NCBI GenBank assembly: GCA_033765235.1
Contig: JANRIG010000032.1
Span: 1 to 64,000 of the forward strand
From: JANRIG01 sp033765235
GTDB lineage: Bacteria > Bacteroidota > Bacteroidia > Cytophagales > UBA9547
DNA length: 64,000 nucleotides
Reading direction: 5' to 3'
The first letter of the stretch is position 1; each line of letters opens with the position of its first letter. Below are positions 46,201-58,200 of this stretch, one piece after another. A program made the position numbers and the translations under genes. Below the pieces are notes generated by a model. It was not told the origin of the DNA. It ran no database searches and saw nothing but the letters and a program-made list of their open reading frames with translations.

Positions 46201-49200
46201 GGGCATTGGCTGGCAAAGTAAACTGCCCTGAAATGGTAAAGGTATAAACAGGATTTTCATAGTCGGTGCTATAAACTGTAACCGTGGCAGTTTTAATTCC
46301 AGTGGAGGTAGCTATAAATTGAATGCCAAAAGTAGTGCTCACATTTGCCGATAATATTCCATTAGGATTAGAAAGTAATGTAAAATCTCCCGCATCTACT
46401 CCCGAAATACTAATGCCATTGATACCTACTAAGGTGTTTCCTACACTTTTAATAGTGAAAGTGTTGTTGAATGCTGTATTTAATGCCGTGGCAATAAATA
46501 GAGTTCTATTCAAATTGGAAGTTGCAGCGTTTGGAAGAATAGCATTTCCATTGCCAGAAAGTACAATTTTTGGCCCAAAGCTGTAGCCTGGACTTATGTA
46601 GGTGGCCGAATTTCTATTATACTTCAAGCCAGTTGCATTATTTGTAAATTGTGTGCTTGGCATTTCCGTAAACGGAATATTTACCAACAAACCAGATACA
46701 GTATTAGGCAGACTTAGTAAATAATTATTTTGAATATCACTTGCCGAACGTATGCCTTGCCATATCCTGACTTCATCCAACGCTCCCACCATATTTTCAC
46801 CACCGGGCACTTGTGAGCCTAGTTTTATTTCGGCCCCTGTGGAGTAATCTGCTGCGTTTATAACACCTGTGGTAGAGGTGGCTAAGAGTCCATTGATGTA
46901 TAAATTTATATTACCGGCAGCAGGATCGGCAGTTACAGCCACATGGCTCCATACATTTTTAGGTATTCTTGCTGATGAACCAAGGCCTCCACCGCCATAA
47001 TAAGCAATTTCAAAACCCATATCAGCTGAGATGAGCGAATAATCAGCCAATTGAATAAAGAATTTACCTGCATCTACTCCACTTATTCTGTTGAAAGATA
47101 ATGGAGTATATTTTACAATACCACTTGGCTCTGGTTTTACCCAAAACTCCATAGTGAACGAGGGCTGCACAACAGCCAAAGCTGGAACAGTAATTACTTG
47201 AGCAGAACCCGAGCCATTAAAATACAATCCATAATCACAATTACTAAAAGTGAGATTAATACCATTGCTTGTAGTAGTACCCGATACATTGGTAATCCAT
47301 ACAGAATACATACCTGCTTTGCTTACATCAAAACCCGTGAGTGTCAACGTAGAAGCGTTTGCACCTGCTATGGTTGCACCATCTTTGAGCCATTGATACG
47401 TCAATCCAGAACCTGTGGCAGTAACAGAAAGAGGCAAGGTCATTCCCGAACATACTGTTTGTGAAGGAGTAATACCTGTGACAGAAGGTAAGAATACGCA
47501 CACGCCATTGTTAATTGCACTAACAGCCCAGTTCGAAATGGTACCCGACAAAGCAAAATTGGTAGCTGTACCATTATTATTGTTTCCGCTTTTGTCCAAT
47601 ACAGTGGTAATCCCAGCATTATTGGCTCCTGCTAATCCTTGATTAAAATCGAAACGTGAATAAAGTCCGGGTTCGCCGGCAGGAGGATTGCAATTCATAT
47701 AAGTATTTATTTCTGAAGCAGATAATCCTCTGTTCCATACCCTGAATTCATCCATTTTGCCTTTAAAATTTTCATTGGTGCCACATGGTGCACAATCGCC
47801 AATCCACACATCTCCATCGTTGTGTATATATGTGCCGGTGCTTGAAGTTAATAAAACACCATTTCTGTATATAGATAGTGTGGAGCCATCAGCAACTCCG
47901 GCCACGTGCACCCATTGGTTTTCATAATTTGCGACTGAAATTGGAACGGTTGCAGTGCCACCGGCGGTCCCAAATGTTAGAAGTGTAGCATTGGATTGGA
48001 AAGCAAATATTACTGCCTGACCACGTGCAATTTCTACAAAAGTTTCAGTGTGTACATCCGTAGGATACAGCCAAGCTTCAACTGTAATCTGGCTGTTTGG
48101 TTTATTGGTGCCACCAAATGGCAAAATTACTCTATCATCATTGCCATCAAAATCCAAAGCTGTACCTGCTGCCGTTGTAGTCCCTCTCACCGCAAAAGCA
48201 TATACACTTTCGTCGCAATCGTCATTTAATATATTGATAATGGCATTGCTAATACCTAATAGTGTGGAAGAAAATGTCACTGTAAAGGTAGTGCTTCCTG
48301 TTGCTGAAATTACACTATTTGGAGCTGTAGTAATGCTAAAGCTAGTAGGGTTTGTACCTGTAATGCTTATATTATTGATGTTCAATACCGTAGTACCTGT
48401 ATTAGTGATAATAAATGATTTAGAAATTGCACCTGTTAGTGATGTAGATTCAAAGTCAGTACCGTCAAAAACCGAAGGAGTTAAATCGCCTGAGGCAATA
48501 TCAAAAGTCACGTTTCCTTTTAGATTTATTTCTTGAGATTTTACAACCAAAGTAATACCCGCAGAGGTAAGATTACCACCTAAGCTTGTAATCATAACCG
48601 AGTATAGACCTGCACTGGTAGATGTTACACCCGTCAATGTGTATGTAGATGTAGTAGCTCCAACTATGTTATTGCCATCTTTGCGCCATTGATATCCCAA
48701 ACTCGAACCTGTAGCAGTGACTGAAAGAAGTACATTGTTTCCGGAGCAAATATTTTGAGAAGGTGAAATTCCTAAAATGGAAGTATTTTGAATCACGGTT
48801 AATGAAACCGGATTAGAAATTACTGATCCACAGACTCCATTCACCGTCACAACATAGTTGCTTCCTGGCACTGAAGTAGACATGGTATTTGTTGTGCTTA
48901 ATCCATTGCTCCATGCATAACTCACTATAGTTCCAGTAGCTGATACCGTGAATGTTGCCAGATTACTTCCTGTAACTGTTTGAGAAATAGGCTGTGTAAC
49001 AATAATTGGGCTATCAATTCCACCATCTGAAATTGTCCAGTTTCTACCTGTTACACTTGTAAGGAAATTTCTTGCAGATTGACCGGAGCAATATTTTAGA
49101 CCTACAGCTCCCATTGTACGTCCAGTAACGGTAGTAGCACTAAATCCTATAAGTAATGCATCATAATTGGCAGTGCTTAATCCACTATTATTCAAGAAAG

Positions 49201-52200
49201 TATTTAATAGCACATTAGACTTAAGCTTTGTACCCCAAGGTCCAAGATTTTGATTAAATGAAGTAGCTCCTTCGAACATACCAGCCATGTCGCTTACATT
49301 TGATACATTCCAGCCACTCAGCGATTGATTGAAAGAAGTAGCTCCATAAAACATTAAATTCATATTACTTACATTGCCTACATTCCAATTGCCTATAGGC
49401 TGGTTAAATGATGTAGCTTGGTAAAACATGGTTCTAAAGTTAGTTACCAATGATACATTCCAATTGTTCAGTGGCTGATTGAATGCATGTGCTCTCACAA
49501 ACATTTCAGTCATGTTGTTGACATTGGAAGTATTCCAGTTGTTGAGTGGCTGATTAAAATTAATGGCATCATAAAACATGTAGGACATGTTGGTGATATT
49601 AGAAGTGTTCCAATGCCCTATAGGATGATTAAATAAAGTGGCAGCATGAAACATGCTCGCAAAACTGGTAGCATTGGTAAGGTTAGGAGTGTCAGAAGCA
49701 CCTCCTCCGGCTAAGTTATTACAACCATAGAAAGCAGATTGAAAAGTGTTCCAAATAGTTCCTCCCCATTGTAGAATATCAATAATTCGGCTACGATCTA
49801 CCCCGTAATTGATCCAGATTCTGTTGAAATTAGTTGGTTGAATACTCAGCTTGATAATTTGATTGGTAGGAAGGCCTGTAACCGTAATTGCTGCACCTGT
49901 AAATGTACCTGTTCCTGATAATGTTGCAATCGGGTAAGTTTCCCATGCATAGTTAGCAATGCCTGTAGTACCTACACCAAAAGTAATTGTGCTAGGAGAT
50001 GAACCGGATATGGAAGTATTCCAAAGGGTGATAAAATCGCAGTTTCTAGGAGAAATAGAAATACCACTTGAAGTAATCGTTCCGCCTATGCCATTGATAG
50101 ATACAGAATAGATTCCCGATGTCAAAGTAGTTACCCCAAGTATAGAATAAACAGATGCATTAGCACCAATAATTGGGCTTCCATCTTTGTACCACTGATA
50201 GGTTAATCCACTACCAGATGCTGTTACAGAAAGTGGCAAGGTTATACCCGAACAAACTGTTTGAGAAGGTGTAATATTAAGAATAGAAGGTGTAGTGAAT
50301 ACAAATATTCCTGCAATGGTAGTTATCGAGGAAATAAAATTGTTTGTTGCTCCAGTTCTAGGCAAACCTTGGAAACCAAAATGAAGATTCCTACCTGATT
50401 TATCTAATGCTTGAGAGATTGATGCATTGTTGCCAGAAGGTATTCCTTGATTAAAATCTAATGCCAATACTAAACCTGGCATCGATGTCACAGTTGTCTT
50501 GTTCCAATTGTTAGCAATATCTGATTCAGACAAAGCAATGTTCCAAGCTCTAAGTTCATCTAGTTGCCCTTGAAAAAATCTAGAGTTCGCCCCGCCATTT
50601 AGGCTATTTCCAGGGCTATCATAGCCTCCTATATATACATTTGCAACATTTGGTGTTAATGTGTAATTCCAATTTGTCTGAGAAACAAAACTTCCATTAA
50701 TATATAGCTTTAAATTGTTATTAGTAATGGTTCCATCATACACTACTGCGGCATGATACCACTGATTAAGTACTGAACTAAAGCCTGTGTTCCATGAAAT
50801 AGGATCTGTCCATGTGCCTAGGCGAGAATGTACAACACACAGTTTATCAGCACCTCCAGATTCCCCAAAATTAATCATCCAACTTCTGTTATTTGCATCG
50901 TCATCAAACTTAGATATTACTGTTGCCCACTGATCTGCGGTTCTCCTAAACCAGAACTCTATTGTATATTGGTTCGTAAAATCAAGGGCGTTATTATCTG
51001 GTAGAGATAGTGCACCTGCATTTGAGCTAAAATCAAAAGCATTATTACAACCCACACCTAAGCTAATACCCGCAGAGGTGAGGTTACCTCCTACACTTGT
51101 GATTAATACAGAATATAGACCTGCACTGGTAGATGTTATGCCCGTTAGTGTGAATGAAGAAGCAGTGGCTCCAACTATGTTAATACCATCTTTGCGCCAT
51201 TGGTAGGTCAATCCTGTACCTGTAGCGGTCACTGAGAGCGGAATAGTTACTCCAGAGCATACCGTTTGAGAGGATGTAATATTAGTGACTGAGGGTAATG
51301 CGAAAGTGTATGCTCCCACAGTGGTGGTATTGATGGCACCAATGAAATTAGAGGTAGCTCCATTGCGCGTGAAAGAGGTAATGGTGGCATTGAAGCCGTA
51401 AGCCGACATATCGGGGATGGTAGATAAGGAAGTATTATCACCTGAAGGACTCCCAATATTAAAGTCGTATAAAGGTGACAAGCCGATGGGTGTATTATTT
51501 ATTTGTTTTAAATAATTTGCTTGTATATCTACGGCATCAATGGCAACGTTCCAAATTCTGACTTCGTCCAAATCACCCGTAAAAGATTCCGAAGGGTTGT
51601 AGTCAGAATATCCCACTTTCATATTTACACCCAAATTATTAGGCAAAGCACCTGTGCTTGAAGTACCACTTTGTACACCATTGATATAATAGGTAAGAAC
51701 ACTGTTGTTGACTACGAAGGCTACATGAGTCCATGTATTGGCTGAAAGTGTGCCTATGCTTTGTGTAAAATCTATTACACCATAATTGGTCCCTCCCAGT
51801 TTACCATTGGCCTCAATACCAAATCCAAATCCAGTGCCAGACGACCTGTTAAAAATTCTTCTTTTCGGACCTGCTACTGATGGAATGCGTACCCAGGCTT
51901 CAAGTGTAAAATTGTTTTGTAGGTTGAATATATTGTTGGTACCGAGCTGCATTTGGTCGTTGCCGTCAAAGTTTAAAGCACAGTTTACCGAAGTAATAGT
52001 AACAGGGTTTGAATAGGTATATCCACAAAGTCCATTTACGGTTACCGAGTATATACCAGGTACAGAAGTTGTAAGCGTAGCAGAAGTAGAGCCATTGCTC
52101 CAAATATAACTTAATCCTACACCTACTGCCGAAAGGGTGACTGAGGAAAGGGAAGTTCCACAAATAGTTTGAGATTGTGGCTGTGTCACAATTTCGGGTT

Positions 52201-55200
52201 GCGAGTCGCAAGAGCCCCAAACGGAGATTCTACTATTGGCGTAATCAGCCACATAAACCATTTTGCTATCTTGGCTAAAGTTGACAGCAATAGGACCGCT
52301 TAGTTGGTTTAATGCGATGCCCCCTGTAGTACCTAATTGACCTATGTAGCCTGTACTTACACCACTCACCGTAAAGATACGGATACTATTAGCCGAATAA
52401 CTTACCGCATATACATTACCATTGGCATCAATTTTGGCATCGTAAGGATTATACAACTGGTTTGTAGCTGTGCCAAAGGAACCTGTTACGCCAAATTGAG
52501 TAATGTTTGTGATGGTATTACCACTTATAGTTAAAATCTGTATTCTTTGATTTGAATAATCGGAAACATAAATTCTATTATCAGGTCCTACACTAAGCCC
52601 TTGTGGATTAGAAAATTGATTAGCACCTGAACCGAGCGTTCCGAATTCAGTCGAAAAAGTAAAATTAGTGCCATTTACACTATACACTTTTATTTTGTGT
52701 TGCGTATCCACACTCACATACATACGTCCGTCAGGGCCAAAAGCAATTCCCCAAGGATTAGAAAATGAATCTGTAAATGTTCGAACAGGTACAAAATTAT
52801 TGCCATTGAGTGTTAATACTTGCACTCTGTGGTTGCTTTGCTCGGTCAAGCATATTAAGCCTGCACTATTTACTGCCAAATGATTTGGTCCATTGAACTG
52901 ACCTAAACCGGAGCCTGTACCTCCTATAGAAGATAAGTAAGTGAAATTCAGTCCGTTTTGTGCATAAAGATAAAGTGCATTATTGCTGCTTGAAACGATT
53001 ACCCTACCATCAGGTAATTGTATTACACCTTGTGGATTTCCAATTGTGGCAAAAGTAGTTAAGGGACTTAAAGCTATATTGCCATAAAATGCACCCGGAA
53101 TGTATTTTTGATATGTTCCGGTCATGGTTGTAGTACTATTTACCCAATTGGAAGTGGTACCGTTCAAAGCAAAATTAATAAGTGAGCCATTTTGGTCGCC
53201 ACCTGCCTGGTCAATCAACGTGGTGACGCCTGCATTTGCCCCATTAGGAAATCCTTGATTAAAATTGTAAGCAGCAATTAACCCGGGTAAGGTGGTATTA
53301 ACTGTACGGTACATATTGTTTTGAATTTCTTGGGGCAATAGTTCTTTGCTCCAAATACGCACTTCGTCCATTTGACCGTTGAACACATTAATGCCCGGGT
53401 CATAAGCACCAATCAATACATTATTAACTCCCCCTGTGTAGGGTGCTACACCTGAAGCACTGGATACCTGAATGCCATTTTTATACAATCGCATAATTTG
53501 GGTAGATGAATTGTAAGTAACTGCTACATGGTACCATACACCCAAATTTAATGCTCCAGCCGGATCTACTACGGTGCTCCAAGCACCGTTGTGACCTGAA
53601 CTTAGTACATTACTTGGTGTCCAAAAGGCATGCTGGCTGTCGGTATTATTTCCTGAAATAATATTAGCACTTCCATTTCTGATATTAATCCATGCTTCTT
53701 TACTGTAGGTTGGTGTTAAGATATTTCCTAAGTTGATATAATCACCTGTTCCATCAAAATCAAGTGTATGATTACATCCCACACCCAAACTTATCCCGGA
53801 TGAAGTTAGGTTTCCTCCTAAACTTGTAATTATCACAGAATAAATACCTGCTGTTGTTGAGGTAACACCTGTAAGAGTAAGCGATGAAGAAGTAGCACCT
53901 GCAATATTAACTCCATCTTTGCGCCACTGGTATGCTAAACCTGATCCTGTAGCAGTTACTGAAAGTGGCATGGTAACACCACTGCATACGGTTTGAGAGG
54001 AAGAAATATTTAGAATTGACGGAGTAGCAAAAGCAAAAGTACCATTTATAGTAGTGGCGGAAGTTACCCAGTTGGAGGTACTTCCGGAAAGTAAAAATGT
54101 ACCTTGAAGGGTGCCATGGTTTGAATTAGAAGATGCATCCAAAACCGTTGTAAGTCCTGCATTGTTTTGCCCTCCCAAGCCTTGATCAAATTTGTAGTAA
54201 GCGGCAATACCAGGAGTGGTTCCAGGTACGTTTTTGTACATATTAGCAGCAATATCAGAAGCAGAAAGTGAAATGTTCCAGATTTTCAATTCATCCATTG
54301 ATCCGTTGAAATGATTACATGAACAAGTAGATGGAGATTGACGACCTATATTCATTGGATTTGCGTCTTGAGTCACATTGGACCAGCTAAAAGTGCCACT
54401 TGGCACTCCATTAATATAAAAAGTGCCAACTCCCTCGGCAATTACTACCGCTACATGGGTCCATGTATTTTGAGGTACATTAGAAGTTGATTTGAACCAT
54501 CCTAAGTTATTTGCGCTGTACATAGCCAGTTTGCCACCATCAGCAGAGTTGTTCAACTGAAAAGCATAATCATAGTTGCCTTTGTCAATAATGGTGATAT
54601 CATTTCCACTATAATTCACCCACGCTTCTATTGTATAATTAGCACCAAGATTGAGAGAACTGCTATGTGGCACACTCACATAATTGGAATTTGCTCTTAA
54701 GAAGTTGAGTGCATTGTTACAACCCACTCCCAAACTTATCCCCGTTGAAGTAAGGTTTCCGCCTAAACTTGTAATAGCTACAGAGTAAACACCAACACTT
54801 GTGCTTGTAAAACCTACAAGAGTGTAAGTAGAGGCTGTAGCTCCTGCAATATTTACGCCATCTTTGCGCCATTGGTATGCTATGCCAGAACCTGAAGCTG
54901 TAATAGAAAGAGGAAGAGTGATTCCTGAGCAAACCGTTTGAGAAGAACTAATACCCGAAATAGAAGGTGCTGAAAAAGCGTATACACCTATCACGGTAGT
55001 TTGCGCAGCACTTACAAAATTAGAACTTCCACCATTTAACAAGAACCCTGAAATCGTGCCATTAGCTGAATTTCCACTTTTATCTAAGGCACTGGTAATA
55101 GTGGTATTATTTCCACTCGGAATACCTTGGTTAAAATCCCAGTAGCCTACTAAACCCGGTGTGGTGGAAGATATATTTCTAAACCTATTGTTCTGAATTT

Positions 55201-58200
55201 CCTGTTGCGAAAGAGCTACATTCCAAATACGAGCTTCGTCAATTATACCATTATTAAAAAAGGTTGTGCCTTCAAAGTTCCCAATTCGGAAATTAGTAGA
55301 TGAAGTAGTAATTGATAATGCTCCACCGGTAATTGAAATCAAACTACCGTTAATATACATATTTGGTGTCCCATTGTTTATACTCAGGGCAACATGCGTC
55401 CACTGATTTAGTGGTACCACATTTGAATTGGCAGAAAAAATAGCTGTGCCATTCGAGCCTTCGAACACTAATTTACCATCTGTACTTCCATATGAATTGA
55501 TGAATAGGGACCAACCTGGTGCATTTCCACCTGCTTTTTTACTAAATATGGCATTAATAAAATCACCATCTACCACCGTATTCATCCTATTGTAAACCCA
55601 AGCTTCTGCAGTAAAATTATTTGAAAGATTAAGTGCTGATATATTTCCAACTATCAATTCATCATCAGTACCATCAAAATCAAGCGCATTATTACAATTG
55701 GGAAATACCACTCCTGCCGAAGTGGAAGTACCATAAATGCTTGTTATTTGAACTGTGTATGTTCCCGTTGTGCTTGTTAAAGCAGGCGTTAAATTTAAGG
55801 TAGCAGAAGTTTGACCTGCTAATAGTACGTTATTTCTGTACCATTGATATGCAAAACTACCTTGTCCGGTAGCTGTTATGGTGTAAGTGGCTGTGCCATT
55901 GATGCATACAGATGGGGGAGTGCCCATATTGGCATAAGGAGCACCAAACTGATATGCTCCGGTAATAGTAGTTATAGAGCCTACCCAGTTGGAGGTTGCT
56001 CCATTTAATGTGAAAGCGTTAAGCGTACCGTTATTATTTCCCCCGGCTTGGTCTACAAGTGTGGTTATACCTGCGTTATTTGCACCACCTACTCCATGAT
56101 TGAAATTATAAGCAGCAACCAAACCCGGCAAGTTGCCATTAATAGTCCTATACAGATTGGCTTGAATATCGTTGGGGGTACGAGCTACGTTCCATATACG
56201 TGCTTCGTCTATTTGGCCGTTGAAGCGGTTGCATCTGCAATCAGCCCCTTGTATTCCAATAAAGAAATTACTATTAGATGCTCCTGTTGGGGTAGCGAAG
56301 TTTAACGCAATTTGCGAATTGACCAAATTACCATTTACATAAAACCCTAATATACTTGTAGTACTATTATAGGTAGCAGCTACGTGTGTCCATGTATTTG
56401 AGGGAATAGTAAAACCTGAGTTGTACATTGTATAGAGTGTAGGGTGTCCATTGTAAAGTTGTAAGAATCCACCTCCTATTTGAAAAATGTACTCGTTATT
56501 TGCTCCATTTCCATTTCCTTTAGAAAAAATAGTATTATTGGCGTTGTTGCCTGTATAATTAACCCATGCTTCAAACGTGAAATTTGGAAGATTAAAATCA
56601 GATGGGTTATTAGATACTGAGACTGAATTGTCAGTAAAACCAGATGAAGAATTTCCATTGAACTGCAAAGCATTGTTACAAGCGGTAATAGTAGTAACGC
56701 TCGAGGTGGCACTTCCTGCTATATTACTGGCTACTACATAATACGCTCCTGAAATAGCAGATGTAAGTGTAACGGTATTGGCTCCTGCTATACTTACGCC
56801 ATTTCTATACCACTGATAATTGAGAAAGCCTCCAGTAAAGTTGGCTGTGATGGCTGCATTGACACCACAAACAGAAAGTGGATTTGAAATAGAAACAAAT
56901 GTAGGGGCTGGGGTGGAAAAGGTGTTGAAAAGTACTGCTACATTTGTTCCAGAGTTTTGACCAATTGCGATGTCCGGTTTTTGATCTTTATTTAAATCAC
57001 CTAATGTAATGAATCTTGGAGTTGCAGATAAAGGAAAATCAATCTTTGTTCCAAATATACCTGTTCCTGTATTGGTAAGTACACTAAGGTTATTACTTAA
57101 AGCATTTGACACTACCAAATCTAAAAAACCATCGCCATTCATATCTGCACTTCCTATTCCAAATGGACCATCCCCTACGGTATAATCTACCTTGGTGGCT
57201 AAGGTGCCACTACCGGTTCCCAACAATACGCTTACTTGGTCAGTTGCATTAATTGACCCTGCAACATCATTAAAACCATCTCTATTAAAATCGCCTATGG
57301 CAATACTAATAGTACCCCCTGCGGTGGTATAATCTGCTTTTGTGCCAAACGTGCCATTGCCTGTTCCAGTAAGTACACTAATTACGGCAGAGCTATTACT
57401 TGCCGTTACCAAATCAAGAATGCCATCTCCATTAATATCACCTGTGGCTAAGCCTTGTAAGTTAACAGGTCCTGTGTAGTCAGCTCTGGTAGCAAACGTT
57501 CCGTTTCCATTATTTAAGAACACACCAATGGTGGCTGCAGTATATTGAGAAACAGCGAGATCGATTTTTCCATCTCCGTTAAAGTCGCCATTTACCAATA
57601 CATTAGGATTTCCACTGGTTGAGTAAGAAGCACCGCTTCCAAATGTACCCAAACCCGTATTTGTAAATACAAAAATGCTTGAACCACCATTATTTAATAC
57701 AGCAACATCAGCCCAGCCATCACTGTTGTAATCATTGGCAACAATACTTATGGGCCCTGAACTTAAAGAAGAGTAATTCACCGGACTTCCAAAATTTCCC
57801 GTTCCGGAGCCGGTAACGATACTAAAATTATTACTGTTTAGATTAGCGGTCGCTAAATCTGGGTTGCCATCATTATTAAAGTCAGCTATAGCAACATAGT
57901 AAGGTGTATTACCGGTAGATGGATTAATTGCTGACCCCAACAGCGTACTTGCAGGATACACCACACCACTCACCCAATTGGAGTTAGCACCCGTTAGTGC
58001 GAAATTGGTTAATGTTCCATTGAATGGAGGTATGGTTAAGCCTAAAAGCGTAGTTAGCCCGGTATTGGTACCACCAGCTACCCCTTGGTTAAAGTTATAA
58101 TAAGCAACCAAACTTGGTTCATTGCCCACTAAATTTTGATTGAATGCGTTTTGGATTTGGGCTTGAGTGCGACCGATGTTCCAAATACGCACCTCATCTA

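Noticed and set aside
48048..48536. 162-codon frame on the plus strand within the giant adhesin gene
   Set aside because: Antisense to LamG8 and an anchor D module; low-complexity Val/Pro/Leu composition typical of shadow frames.
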